From Heterodera schachtii (taxonomy: Eukaryota > Nematoda > Chromadorea > Rhabditida > Heteroderidae): a stretch of 64,000 nt of DNA. The translations under genes and the position numbers were made by a program. The DNA lies in NCBI GenBank assembly GCA_023374025.1, contig SIJG01000063.1, positions 1-64,000 of the forward strand, written 5' to 3'. Below the pieces are notes generated by a model. That model made no database searches. It saw nothing but the letters and a program-made list of their open reading frames with translations, and was not told where the DNA came from. Numbering within the stretch: position 1 is the stretch's first letter; each line of letters starts with the position of its first letter. This document shows, one piece after another, positions 37,201 through 48,539 of the stretch.

Positions 37201-38178
37201 CAGCTTTTGCCTCTTCAGTGTCATTTTTTCCTTTTGAGTTTTTCCCTTGGACCTTCTCCCCAATTTTTCGAATATCCTCCAACAAATTGCCATATTTTTG
37301 TTCAGAATAAACTTTCGCAACTTCAGTCATTTCTTCGTCAGAACTGCCCAAAATTACTTCCAACAAAATCTCTATTTCTGACACCTAGAGCATCAAATGA
37401 AGATAAAAAGTTTTTTCCTCCCACAGTCCAGGAAAAAATATATGGGTTATAATATCATTTACCAGCACCTAATTTATTTTTTAAAATTATTTCTGAGTGT
37501 AGACACAAAAATAGAAATATGATATTTACAAGTTTTTTTTAAGGGAGGCGGGGGATCTACGATAATTCAGAGAGGGGTTTTATTTTCGAACACCCCTCGG
37601 TAAAAGCGAGGGCTGACTTTATTTAATGAGGGGCCTCAAACTCAATAAATAGGCTAACCGCCATCGTTTACCTTCATTTCCGGCCCCATCAGTTCCTTGT
37701 GCAATAAATGGGCTAACAAATGTTTGCGCTCCATTAGCAACATTGTTAGCAAATCGGCAATGTTTTCGGCATTATGGAACGAAAGCCGGATTGCTTTATT
37801 CAAAATGCATTTCAGAACACAATTTTTGACGCGTTCTACCGTATTTTTTTCCTCAGCGATTTTTTGTTCATCACAAAAATTTTCAAAAGTCTTAGCTCTT
37901 ATGTTGGGCTGAGTTTTAAGGGCCCATGAAAACAAATCGGCAATTCGATCGCCTTTTGGCTTTTGGACAATTTGGTTGAGTGTGGTGAGTTCGTTTTCAA
38001 TTTCCACCGGCAAAAATAAGCATATTACTTGATAATGAATGTAATTATTAATTTATAAATTACTTTTTTGCTTTGTGCTTTTCGAGGGTTCTCCTACTCC
38101 GCGGGCGGTTCCAATTAATGTCAGATAAAAGATAATTAAAAAGTGAAATGAGTTGTTTTTAGTCGCGCTTCTATTCAT
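34240..38178 (-). CDS. Unrecognised protein with signal peptide and probable C-terminal membrane anchor
   Basis: Seven exons chain in phase: 38064-38178, 37672-38027, 37145-37384, 36138-36644, 35371-35797, 34879-35108 and tentatively 34240-34488, giving 707 residues. The first exon encodes a clear signal peptide (hydrophobic FHFLIIFYLTLIG then TARG). The body is charged and helical with Lys/Glu-rich stretches (KLEKREKKMAKKGEKIEAEK). The last exon has RRRKR (655-659), a possible furin-type site, before hydrophobic segments at about 662-707; this exon is the least certain. The intron after 36138 seems to use a GC donor (AAG|GCAAGC). I recognise no family. Secretion or surface display is inferred from the signal peptide only; a parasite effector or surface protein is one possibility. 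Confidence 0.68.
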
Positions 38179-38227
38179 TGTTTTTTTCTGTATGATTAAG
38201 GTTTTATTATTTCAATATGCATAGAAC

Positions 38228-38925
38228 AGAGTAACCCATCGGGTAAGCTCTATTTCAAATGAATTAGAGGGAAATTTGCGAATTCAAAGGAATGTAAAAA
38301 ATTTATTAAACACAAAAAATGGGAGAAGCAATGACCTTTTTCGCATTTCATCCCTTTTTTGGCTACCCGACTTTTGGGATCCCGACATTTGGGCATTTAA
38401 CAAAAAAAAAATTTAATTTAATTTAATTTTATGTCCAATAGACAAATTTACGTCAGCATGTTGATTAGCCAACTTTTTAGTTAAAATATCCAAAATTTTG
38501 AATGATTTAATGTGAACTGGGAGGCTTAAAATTTTAATTGAAATTTTCTTATAGTGAATGTTGGGTTAGTCACCGATGGTACAGAAAAACACCCGGATAA
38601 ATTTTTGTTAGGGATGCATTTCTTGCGAAAAGTTGGAATAATTCAATTTTTTTTATCATTATCGAATGATTTATTTCCTTTTCAAGGCTCGAGTTTTGGG
38701 TCGGATTTTTGTGAATAGCCTGGGCTTACTCGTTTGTACATTGAAAAAATAAATAGGAGCACAGGTTGAAGAAGGAAGAAAAAAGTGCTTTGGAAATCGA
38801 GCAAATTGGCAGAGTGATTTGAGTGGAGGGCGAAATTGATCTAAATACCAAATTTTTCGATGCAATGGGTGGGGCGGATAAAGTGGTGGAGGGATTTGTG
38901 GCAAAATCCAACAATGTGGGGGGGC
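38228..38925. other. AT-rich intergenic stretch, nothing recognised
   Basis: Upstream region of the gene at 34240-38178. I see no TATA box, repeat structure or coding exon that I can defend. Confidence 0.4.
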
Positions 38926-39215
38926 CTCATGCCATACAATGCATTGCAGTGTGTAAGTGGTGGGGGGATAATGCCTGAATTATGTCCATGCCATACAATG
39001 CTATACATGCCTTTCATTGTGTAAGCGATGGGGGATAATGCCTGATTAATGTCCATGCCATACAATGCTATACATGCCTTTCAGTGTGTAAGCGATGGGG
39101 GATAATGCCTGATTAATGTCCATGCCATACATTGCATTGCGTTGTGTAAGCGGTGGGGGATAATGCCTGAGTTATGTCCATGCCATATATTGCATTGCTT
39201 TGTGTAAGCGCGAGA
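38925..39215. repeat. Minisatellite, about five copies of 60-68 bp
   Basis: Units read CCATGCCATACAATGC, TGTGTAAGCGATGGGGGATA, ATGCCTGA and ATGT. The two central copies carry an extra TATACATGCCTTTCA. No coding frame is conserved across the units. Confidence 0.88.
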
Positions 39216-39319
39216 AGGGAATAGTGCTGTGCCGCGAATGAGTGATCATCATGTGATAAAAAATAATAATTTTATGTTTACGATCGATTTATAATTTCTC
39301 TCTTTCTAAAATTAAATTC

Positions 39320-39385
39320 TTTTTCTCTCTCTCTCTCTCTCTCTTCTCTCTAGTTCTCTCTCCCTCTCTTTCTCTCTAGCTTTCC
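39320..39385. repeat. CT microsatellite
   Basis: Interrupted run of TCTC with occasional A or G, on the plus strand. Confidence 0.9.
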
Positions 39386-39869
39386 ATCGTTACTTTTCGC
39401 CAGAGTGAGTTGATCGATTTTGGGCCTCCTACGCACTTGGTTTTAGTTATGGATAATGTTAATCTCCTCTATTTAAGTGAAAATCGATGACTTATATCGC
39501 AAAATTTTTGTAAAACCTGAATTGGCATATTACAATTCGAATTTAAGCCTGGGAGGGAGGGAGAGACGGGGGAGGGAAAAGATCCCTCCTCGATCAGCGG
39601 GGCTCTGATCAGTGTCGTATTCTTAGCATTTTAAATAGTCAGCATCTGTTCAGTGCAGAGTTCATGAGTTCACTAACTTTTTCTCATGAAAAAATTTGAA
39701 ATATAAATTGTAATATTTTTTATTTCTCGATTCATTCGATAGCCCTAAGTGTTTTCTACTAGCCTGCCAAGTTTCAAAAAATTTCGTTAAGTTTCAAAAT
39801 TTATGGCCAAAAATTTTCGAAAACCTGGTTCCTTGGGTACTTTTGGCCATAAGTTTGTTCAAAGTTTAA

Positions 39870-39968
39870 AAAAAGGGGAGAGAGAAAGAGAGGGAGAAAG
39901 AGAGAGAGAGAGAAAGGGGAGAAAGAGAGAGAGAGTGAGAAGGGGGAGAAAGAGAGAGAGGGGGCTGG
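39870..39968. repeat. GA microsatellite
   Basis: AGAGAG run interrupted by GGGG. It is read as Arg/Glu in the open frame that crosses it, which should not be taken as protein. It abuts the orphan exon that follows. Confidence 0.9.
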
Positions 39969-39987
39969 GGGAGGAGGAAGGGAATAA

Positions 39988-40305
39988 GTATCAAATTCGA
40001 CTTTTAGAGCGGCGCCAACAGGAATTGCCCGAGGCAAAGGACGACGCTATCGCCGCCCAATTAGCCACAATTTGCTCCGAAGCACATGCGCGACGGATGG
40101 TCCTAAATTTGGAGTCAAAGTTGGGCAAACAGATCCACCGATTGTTTGGGCGATGCAAAGGCCGAGCAACGCTTTATAGAGGCGGGAAAAACGGTAGAGG
40201 CAATTGGTGGGAAGCGGAAGTGTTGATTACTTTGTCTGATTGTCCCCAGCTTTTCCGTCTGATGAGTCCTCGCCCGCCCGCGCGGAGCCAAATGCGGTGA
40301 GTGCG
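39988..40305 (+). CDS. Orphan coding-like exon of unknown family
   Basis: After the GA tract the plus frame becomes balanced and coding-like: QIRLLERRQQELPEA, TICSEAHARRMVLNLESK, GRCKGRATLYRGG, NWWEAEVLITL. Third positions are GC-rich compared with the surroundings, as in the real exons of this window. It ends near CCAAATGCG|GTGAGT, a possible donor. I found no phase-compatible partner exons within the next few kilobases and do not recognise the protein. It may be a gene fragment or a piece of a transposon. Confidence 0.35.
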
Positions 40306-40330
40306 AACGGTTATTTCATGTTTTCTATAA

Positions 40331-40943
40331 GGGTCGGGGTCACTTTGGCGCGGCCACTTTGGCGCGAGCTTTTTTGGCGGGGGCCATTTTGGCGCGGCCA
40401 TTTTGGCGCCCTATATAAAATGGCTTTTTTGGCGCCAGAATTGAAAAATCTCCAAAAATTTTCAGAAAATTTTTAATTTGTCTTCTCTGTGCATAATTAT
40501 AAGCCATTTTCTTTCAAAGTATCATGCTAATACAATTGCTAGCAATGGCGCAGAATTGTGGTGCCTAATTTAACTTTTATATTTTTGTCAAAATTACCAT
40601 TCGATGGATTTTCGAGGATATTTGGTCTTAATCTAACCATAGGTTTGCCTAATTACGAACTCCGGACTCATATTCGAATAAGTATACTGGATTTTGACTC
40701 GAAAATTCGAAACCCGGCCCGTATTCGATGGTTCACAATACTTCAAAAAATAAAACTTACTTTTAAGCAAAATTACGTCATATGATAGTTCACAGCAGGA
40801 AAAACTGATTTTGACGAGAGTTCCAAATTTTGAAAAAATTAAAAAATTTTTACGGCGCCAAAAAAGCCATTTTATGTAGGGCGCTAAAACGGCAGCGCCA
40901 AAATGGCAGCGCCAAAGTGGCAGCGCCAAAGTGGGCGGTTCCC
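40331..40943. mobile_element. 613-bp hAT-type MITE with TTTGGCGC words
   Basis: The arms are arrays of CACTTTGGCGC and CATTTTGGCGC words, inverted, then TATAAAATGGCTTTTTTGGCG in both. Exact duplication TTCTATAA (40323-40330 and 40944-40951), fitting nTnnnnAn. The middle includes GAACTCCGGACTCATATTCG-like sequence and no transposase. Confidence 0.92.
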
Positions 40944-41315
40944 TTCTATAAAGCTAAACCCTATAGCCAGGGAAATGAGAAATTATCAACTCCAATTTTT
41001 CATTTGCCAATTTAATTGGAGAAACCGAAAAAAGAAATTTACCAAGAAATTTATGATAGATCAAATTTTATGTTTTAAAAGTTCTCACTATTGTGGCAAT
41101 TTCGCCCCCGGTTTAAACTTTTTTGAACATTTTCGACGAAAAAGCATTAAAAATTGAAACCTTTCCAATAACTACATTTCAATAAATAATACAAATTTAT
41201 CACACTTTTAAACATGAAATTCATCTTCAACAAATGATTAAATGCATTATTCATATGTCAAATTAAATATGTACACGAATTTCTTTCTTCGTTCGTCGTC
41301 ATTGATCATTAGCAT

Positions 41316-43097
41316 TTAATAAGGTGTCGGCATTGAAGCTTCATCGAGCTGTGTGTACGCAGTGTAAAAGACGGAGTAGAACCAAACATGGCAAATGATG
41401 ATCACATCAAACACGAGAAAAGAAAAGAGCAAAGCTAAAAGGGGAAAAACAACAAATAATTTGAATTGAAAAAGGGATGGCCATTTGGGTAACATTTGCT
41501 CCCCGGACATTTTGCCTCAGACATTTAGACATTTGCGCCTATGTCAAAATCGGGTTCAAACTTAAATTTTTTCAATCCCGGATGGCTTAAACAGCTTTAA
41601 ATAAGCAATTGAAAGTGATAGTTATGCGTTAATTTGATCGTCAGTAAATTTTTGAAAAAACAATAATTTTTCAAACAACCAAATTATTGAGCATAATAAG
41701 CGAAAAGAAAGAGTTTTCTTAAATTTAATGTTTTGTTTAAGATCTCTAAGATTGAAAAATGTAAGTTTGAACCCGATTTTGGACATAGGCGCAAATGTCT
41801 GGACACGGCCCATTTATGGAAAATGCAACAAAAAGAGATAGGACCACTATCTGTAGGCAAATGCCAAAACTTGTACAACAAACAGACCGAATCTGGCACT
41901 TTCTGGGGGAAGGGGCGGAAGGGGGCGACTCTTTCATCAATCAATCATTTGAAAACTTACTTCCTCCGTCGTCCAAGGTATCAGTCAGAGATTCCTTCAT
42001 CATTTCGGAGTCTAACATTTGCACCCAAATTTCGTAAAAATCTTCAAGGTATTGCGACTTCTTGGCAAGTACTCCAAAGACCACCACAAAGCAAAAGATG
42101 AGTTCCGTGAGCAGACAGAAGCACTGAACGAAAAAGAAATATATATTTTTTTGTTTTGCATTTGCTTTTTCGGCAAGCGTAAAGAATGGGAGTCGCATAT
42201 TTTTCAAAAAAATAAAAATTTTAAAAAATCGTGTAAAACAACAACTTTTCATGGGGGTTTAGGTGTCACTGGTCACGAATCTGATGTCCGTTTCGAACCC
42301 CGGACCCAAACTCGAACACAAGACGAAAATTTATTCGATTTTAGACAACAAAGGTGAATTTTGGTGAAAAATGAATTTTCGACTGTTGTTCGAGTGTGGG
42401 GTTCGAAATGGATATCAGATTCGTGAACAAACACACCCGAAAACCTCTAGTTTCATAGTTTTAAAGAATATGGTACCCCAATTCTTCACGATTGCCGGAT
42501 TTTTCTCACCCCAAAGTACAAATAGGGCAAAAAGAGCGACGGACTGTGCGAATATTGGCCATAAATGACCAGCAGAAACAGCGGGATGAATACCAGTTCG
42601 AACTGAAATGCATTTTTGGGGAAATTAATTACAAAAATTTGGTGCCAAAATTCCATTTTCAAAACTTACGACGCCTCCAGCAAAATGTCTCGTGTTAAGC
42701 AATGCAATTGCAGTGACAATGTTGAGCAAAATGCCGACATTCGCTGCCACATAAACGCACTGAAAAAAAGCAAAACATTAGGATACACAAAAAAGGTATT
42801 GGACAAGAAATGGGTACTTTTCGGTTTTGTGTGTACACACCCAAAATTTAAAAAAATGCACGGAGTTTTTGGATGGAACAAAAGGTATTTGTCACAAAAT
42901 GGCAAAAAATCTCAGCTCTGACTTGTATTATTCCTTTTGCGCCATCCAAAAACTCTGTGCATATTTTGTACATTTTTTTTTAAATTTTGGATGTGTTCAC
43001 AAAACCGAAAAGTACCAAGAAATGATTGAAAATGCACCGTTTTGGTGTCCATGCATCCGAAGCAGCGTTTGTTTTTCATTACAACGGAAAAGCGCAT
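41316..43097 (-). CDS. LAPTM-like four-pass membrane protein
   Basis: Five exons in phase (43038-43097, 42670-42759, 42510-42602, 41961-42123, 41316-41434) give 174 residues. The N-terminus KNKRCFGCMDTKT resembles the CCFGC-type cytosolic start of nematode LAPTM4-like and related proteins. Four hydrophobic segments follow: VAANVGILLNIVTAIALL, LVFIPLFLLVIYGQY, LTELIFCFVVVFGVL and LLFSFLVFDVIIICHVWFY. The C-terminus YTQLDEASMPTPY could carry a tyrosine sorting signal. LAPTM proteins act in late endosomes and lysosomes. Family assignment is inferred from length, topology and the Cys-rich start, not from a strong signature. The intron between the last two exons hosts a MITE. A downstream ATG (43079) in the same exon is an alternative start. 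Confidence 0.72.
41527..41800. mobile_element. MITE with AGACATTTGCGCC ends, inside an intron
   Basis: Inverted ends AGACATTTGCGCCTATGT, then CAAAATCGGGTTCAAACTT in both arms. A second copy of the family is at about 51258-51522, inside a galectin-gene intron. I could not settle the target duplication. Confidence 0.75.
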
Positions 43098-43099
43098 TT

Positions 43100-43600
43100 T
43101 GAAGAGAAAGAATTAAGTAATTATTCTTTATTGGGTCTTCTAAACATAGTTTATGCGTCAAATTATTCACTAATCATCCATTTTGACTATATTTGATCAC
43201 TATTTTTGAATGATACCAAAATCGTAGGGTTTGTTTGAACATGAAAAAAAAATCATTTTATTTTGTGAGAAACCCCCAAATTTGTTTTGCTTTGTACGCA
43301 TCATAAAATTAGTGTTTTTCGGAAACGGGAAAACGAAACAAAAAAAAGCGGGAAGGGATTTTTGCAGAAAATCACATTGTCAAAGAAAATCCCCCTCATT
43401 AAAGCCACTGTTTCAAGACATTTGCGCGAATGCGAAAGTGTTAAGCGACCATCGCAAAACAAAAAAAAAAAAGAAAACAAATTGTTTATTCAATGATAGA
43501 CAGATCATTTAATTACGGGGCAATTTATTTGCAAAAACAATGTTGTGGACAGACAAAAACAAAATGGAATATAAATGGAAAAATGAAATCGTTTTATATG
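43100..43600. other. AT-rich intergenic stretch, nothing recognised
   Basis: Upstream of the LAPTM-like gene. Open frames here are Lys/Asn-rich with no domain and no plausible splice partners. Confidence 0.4.
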
Positions 43601-43720
43601 AGTACGCTCCAGTGTCAGACAAAATTACTCATAACTCATAACGCCAAAAAGCGTAATTGGCGTAATTTTTTGCGCGCTAATTCAAAATTTACACTGCACA
43701 TTGCCTTTTTTTTTGCACTA

Positions 43721-43759
43721 CTAGCCCGAAAGCGCGCCTTCGGCGCGCATTTGGGCTAG
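43721..43759 (+). mobile_element. Helitron-like 3' terminus
   Basis: The sequence ends with the 7-bp-stem hairpin GCGCGCC-TTC-GGCGCGC (43732-43748), then ATTTGGG and CTAG, followed by T. A hairpin about 11 bases before a CTRR end inserted 5' of T is the classic Helitron 3' end. CTAGCCC also occurs just before the hairpin, giving an outer palindrome. The 5' TC end was not identified. The preceding 43607-43700 is related to part of the hAT element at 14580-14650. Confidence 0.55.
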
Positions 43760-43964
43760 TTATAAAAATGAATTTGTCTCAATTTACAAAAAGAAATAAA
43801 AAAAATTTCCTGAATTTTTGTTTTTTGTTCAAATAAGTTGTTTAAAATTTTTTAAAATAAAATAAATTTGAAATCAAGATTCTCAAAATTTAAACCCCTG
43901 TTTAGAATAGAAATTTAAAAAATTCTGCGTTCTAGTTCAAACAGTTTAATTTTATTTTCAGGCT

Positions 43965-44225
43965 CACTCTCTCTTTTTCTTTTTCTCCCCTCTCTCTTCA
44001 CTCTCTCTCTGTGTCTTTTTCTCTCTCTCTCTCTTTGTCTCTCATTCACTCTCTCTCTCTTCACTTCGCTCTGTCTTTCTCTCTCACTATCTCCTTTTCT
44101 CTTTCTCTCTCCAGTCTCTCACTCTCTCTCTCTCACTCTCTCCCAGTCTCTCTCTCTCCCTTCTCTCTCTCTCTCTCTCTTCTTTTTTATCTCTCTCTCT
44201 CGCTTTCTCTATCCCAGTCTCTCTG
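43965..44225. repeat. CT microsatellite array (left)
   Basis: A CTCTCT array with interruptions such as CCCAGTCTCT. The Ser/Leu-rich frames through it are artefacts of the repeat. Confidence 0.92.
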
Positions 44226-44229
44226 GTGC

Positions 44230-45300
44230 TGTGTCGAAGTGCAAAGAGTGCGAATGAGTGGTGATCAGAAGGGGCGGGTCATTTCAGTACCGAATCATGA
44301 TTTTAATTAATTAATAATATAACTATTTTAATCTATGCCCTATTATAATTTCGATTTATATTTAATATTTCCCAAACAAATTACATTTTTGTGAGAGAAA
44401 TACAGTGCCCCAAAAAAGTCTTGACTCAAACCTGAAAAACTATCTTATAGTTCATTTACAAAACTTGAAATAATTCATGCTTGCATAACTTTTGGTGCTG
44501 ATCAAAAAAGTCTCTTACAACAACTTGATCAGATCACTCCTTCCTAGTGAACGGGACACCCAAAACACACTGAAAATCGGGGAATTTTCGAAATCCCTAG
44601 GGGGCTGGAAAATTTTTTCTAGAGAAGATGGACAATCCCACTAGAAAGAGCACAGAATTTGCTACCGAATTGCTTTTGGAATGGTGGTTCTACGATTTGT
44701 ATATAGAAAGTTATACTTGGTTGAATAATTGATCACCATAAAAATGATCAATATTTGGTCAGTGCCATAACTTTTTGTAGAAGCATCCAAATTAAATAAT
44801 CTTGGTATCCTTTGATAGCTCTAATTTCCTCTATTTACCTGTAAAATTTCAAAAAAATTCATTATGTTTCAAAAAAGTTGTGGCTTGTAATTTTCATAAA
44901 TTTATTTGGTAAATTTTTTTGATCACAACTTCTTTGAAACTTAACGAATTTTTTTTTAATTTAAAGGCAAATAATGGAACACTTTAGGCTATCAAATGAT
45001 ACCAAGAATGTTTAATTTGGATACTTCTTGAAAAAGTTACGGTGCCTTAAATTTGTCAAATTATTATATTGTCATGCCAATTTTTCGTGGTCTTGTAAAC
45101 TGAAATAGAGCCAAATATATTTTTATTATTATTAGTTTATTATTCAATTATATATTTAAATAATAATTAATCATTAGAATAAATCTTTGGTACTGAAATG
45201 ACCCGCCCCTTCTGATCACCACTCATTCGCACTTTTTGCACTTCGACCACATTCGCACTTTTTGCACTTCGCCCACATTCGCACTTTTTGCACTTCGACT
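44230..45300. mobile_element. Foldback element between two CT arrays, GTCGAAGTGCAAA words
   Basis: The left arm has GTCGAAGTGCAAAGAGTGCG once, the right arm three inverted copies. Both then share GAGTGGTGATCAGAAGG and GGGCGGGTCATTTCAGTACC. The interior repeats AGTTTCAAAAAAGTTGTGG-type sequence in palindromic order. The element separates two CT arrays that may once have been one, or it inserts preferentially in such arrays. Confidence 0.72.
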
Positions 45301-45505
45301 CACCACGTCTCTATTCATTTTCTCTCTCTCTCTCCCAGTCTCTCTCTTTCTCTCTCTCTCACCCAGTATCTCTCTTCTCCTTTCTCCCTCCTCTTTTCTC
45401 TCTCTTCTTTTCTCTCTCTCTCTCTCCCTCTCTCTCAGTCTCTCCCTTTTCTCTTTTCTCTCTCTCTCTCTCACCCACTCTCTATCTCTAATCTCTTTTT
45501 TTGCA
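45300..45505. repeat. CT microsatellite array (right)
   Basis: A CTCTCT array with the same CCCAGTCTCT interruptions as the array at 43965-44225, oriented the same way. Confidence 0.92.
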
Positions 45506-45599
45506 CTATTTATTTTGATCAGCCATAACTCGCTTCATCATTCCACACGAAACTGAACAAAATTGGTATCTAAAAAATATTTTGAAAAGAATTTTTGGT

Positions 45600-47060
45600 A
45601 CTTATACAGTTTAGGCCACATGAATATATTTTTCTTTTTTTAAAAGTCATTAAAATATGTTTCCAGGGGTTTTCGGGGTCGCTGATCACGAATCAAGCAT
45701 CCATTTTGATCAATTGCGAATCCCGGACCCGAATTCGAACAAAAAGTCGAAAGTCCAAAATTTTTACTTTCGCATTTTGCTTCAAAATCGGTTTAAACAC
45801 ATGGAAACAAACTGAAAGCCATCTCTCTTTCAATAAAAGATAGGTAATTTAATAATAAGCCGTTTTTATACAAAAAAAATGCGAAATTCCAAAATTTGAA
45901 CCTTCGATTTTTTGTTCGAATTGGGTCAGGGTTTCGGAATTGGTCGAAATGGATGTCATATTTGTGGTCAGCGACCCAAAAACCCCATGGTTACATTTTT
46001 TAAGTCTTTTAACAACAAAAAAATCCATGTGGCCTAAACCGTATAAGTACCGAATTTTTTTCTAATTTTTCAATTCTTAGGGGTATATTTTCCTGATTTT
46101 ATTGCGTTTTTATGGGTTTTTTCGGAAAAAAACGCCAAAAAAGGCAACAAAACGGCAAAATGCCAAAAAAGGCATTTAAGGCATGAAAATCCCGAAAAAG
46201 GCAAAAAAAAAAAAGGCATAATAAAAGTCAACCTAGAAGCTTTAAACCAGGTGTGCGATCGAAAAATTTTCAAAATAAGAACATCAAGGCCAAAAAATAA
46301 GATTTTTGGGTCCAAAATAAGGACATTTTGCAAAATTGCTTTAAATCGCTTGTATAACACTTTATTCAATTAATATAGAATCAACTTCCGTATTTTTCGC
46401 CTCCCATGATCATTTTTAACAATTTTGGGGAGGAAATAAGCTAATCATAAATTTCAATGCATTCCGGATCAAAAAATCAGATTTTTACGAATTTTGTCCA
46501 AAAATTGTCCAAAATTTGTGATTCTGAGCCAATTTTTAAGAAAACAAAGTATTTTTGGGGGTTCGGCGGTGCCGTTAGGCACCGCCGTGGAAAATTTTGA
46601 AAATCTAAGTGACATTAGGCCATAAAATTACAAATTTTCTGAAGAATTTTAAGAAATAAGAACAATAGCCCGAAATAAAAAGGCATATGACTCAAAAGTC
46701 GGTCTCTAGCCCCATAATAATGTTTGTAATCAGCATTCTCTGCCCCCGCTAGCGTTTATGAGCCAAAATAAAAAGAATGAATTTGGGATCACATTTTATT
46801 TGATATTTCCTTTTAGAGGTATAAATCAGATTTTCTCAAAAAAGTGCACGCAATTTATATCAGTCAGTCCAATTAAGGGGCTGTATTGAGAAGCAATAAT
46901 ATATAACAATGAGGCGGGAGAATGGACTGCCCTCCGGAAAATGGCAGAAGACAATTAGCACCTATCCCATTAAGAAATTAAAATTTTTAAAGGAAATTAG
47001 TTTTTCAATTTTCAAAAATTTACCCTCCGGTTGGGTTGCCCCTCTCTGCTGGTTACGCCC
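45600..47060. other. Repeat-filled intergenic stretch
   Basis: Contains inverted TTCGAACAAAAAGTCGAAA-family segments (45690-45960), a truncated copy of the hAT family of 9294-10706 (about 46250-46690) with the intact hairpin CGGTGCCGTTAGGCACCG at 46566, and AT-rich DNA. No gene is supported. Confidence 0.6.
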
Positions 47061-47070
47061 TTGTGCGGTC

Positions 47071-47264
47071 TAGTGATGCTCGAGAGTCTCGGTCTCGGGT
47101 CGAGAAAAGTCTCGGGTCTTTTTGGTCTCGGTCTCGGGGTCAAGTATCAGTCTCGAGTATTGACTCGAGAAAAGTCTCGGGTTTTTTGAGTCTCGGGGTC
47201 TCGAAATCTCGGGGTCGAGTCTCGGTCTCGATTCTCGGGAAATTTTTGGTCTCGAGCATCACTA
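47071..47264. mobile_element. 194-bp hAT-type MITE with GTCTCGGG words
   Basis: Ends TAGTGATGCTCGAGA inverted. Flanks GTGCGGTC and GTGCGGTG match at seven of eight (47063-47070, 47265-47272). The interior is made of GTCTCGGG and GACTCGAGAAAAG words. Relatives are at 52803-52932 and 59028-59120. Confidence 0.9.
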
Positions 47265-47319
47265 GTGCGGTGGTCCCCCCATGTTAATTTCCGATGCTTC
47301 TCGTTCCATTAGTTTGCGG

Positions 47320-48535
47320 TTATTCCTTTCCGAAAAGTGTCTGCAGTGCGGTGCTCAGGTCCATGTCCTCCATTTTTCCGCTTCTTTTCATAACAATTCC
47401 CGGCTCCACCCTTTTGCATTTTCCGTTTTGTTTATTAAGCCACTGATCGCTTTCCGCCCAATTCATTTGTTTGATCAAAAATTTGGCGGACAACCGAGGC
47501 CGAGCCTTAAACAACTTGAAGCACTCGAGACTGACTTGGTCGTCGTCGTCGGAGAGGAAAAAGTAAAGGCATCTCGGCTTGTTGTCGTCGCTTTTCACAT
47601 TTTCATTGCAATGCTCAAAGATAACGGCGGCGTCATTTTGAAAACTGAAAGGGACGGAGAATGAAAGACCACAAATCGGTGAACGGGAAAAATTAAATGT
47701 CGAGAATGGAACCGGTTTTTGTCAAAATTCCCGGTCCCGCTCAGCTCTACTTCTATGTAAAACAATATATAAATCAAAATTTTTCCAAAACAGAAAGCTC
47801 ATAAGAAAATATTGGAAAATTCGCCATTTTCAATTAAATTCTTAAGCCTGTCTGCACCGCTGGACCACAATATCCTGCTTAATTAAAAAAACCAAACTCA
47901 AAACCCAAAAACTGAGTGCCGATAGGCGCCGTCGGGGATAATTTTACTAGTTATTAGGCTATAAATTAATATTTGTAAGGTAAATGTCGACCGTCCGTAA
48001 GCAGCAACTCCCATAAACATATGACCAGACTGTATATCTTATGGCTGGCGGTGTCAAATTTTGTGGGAATTCCCTCCCCCCAATCACAATTAATTTTGTA
48101 ATTTGATCCGTGCCTCATCGATCGTTCCACCGGTGGCGGGGGAAGTGCGATCAGTGCGTCTTGGATCGCCGTTCGCAGTTTTTGACGATTAAAATTCCTC
48201 GCATCCATTTTCAGTTTCTCTTTTATAAATTGTTCAACGACCGCATGCTCAACTGATCGGATGTTTTCCGATAGGTCCACGTACAAATAAGGTGCCTCGA
48301 GCGTTGCAAAAGCGACAAAAAGGGGCCGAATTTCGCTCCGAAATTTGACGAAAATTTTTTTGCCGCCAATTGGCGACATGAAATGGGAGGAATGGGCGGA
48401 CGACAAATTGGGCAATGGAAAGCCAATTTGAGAGGGCGAAAGCAGCACCAATTTGGCACAAAGACACACACCCGGCACAATTAGAAGCAGGGCAAGGGAA
48501 AGGAGCATGGGGAAATGCGGGAAAATGGGAATCAT
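47320..48535 (-). CDS. Secreted protein of unknown family
   Basis: Two exons, 48009-48535 and 47320-47644, chain in phase to 283 residues. Residues 1-27 form a textbook signal peptide (FPMLLSLALLLIVPGVCLC then AKL). The mature part includes FVKFRSEIRPLFVAFATLEA, a proline run ALPPPPVE, a cysteine in YKINCDWGEG, an acidic LSDDDDQVS and a basic KRVEPG. I see no catalytic motif and no transmembrane segment after the signal peptide. The donor at 48008 (GA|GTTGCT) is weak but is the only one that keeps the frame. Extracellular export is likely; the function is unknown. A tandem MITE at 47071-47264 lies just past its 3' end. Confidence 0.62.
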
Positions 48536-48539
48536 TTTA

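Noticed and set aside
38925..39215. CRISPR-like array
   Set aside because: The spacers are themselves repeated and the unit is a eukaryotic minisatellite; there are no cas genes and the genome is nematode-like.
43965..45556. Ser/Leu-rich and Arg/Glu-rich open frames
   Set aside because: They are translations of CT or GA microsatellites and have no independent coding signal.
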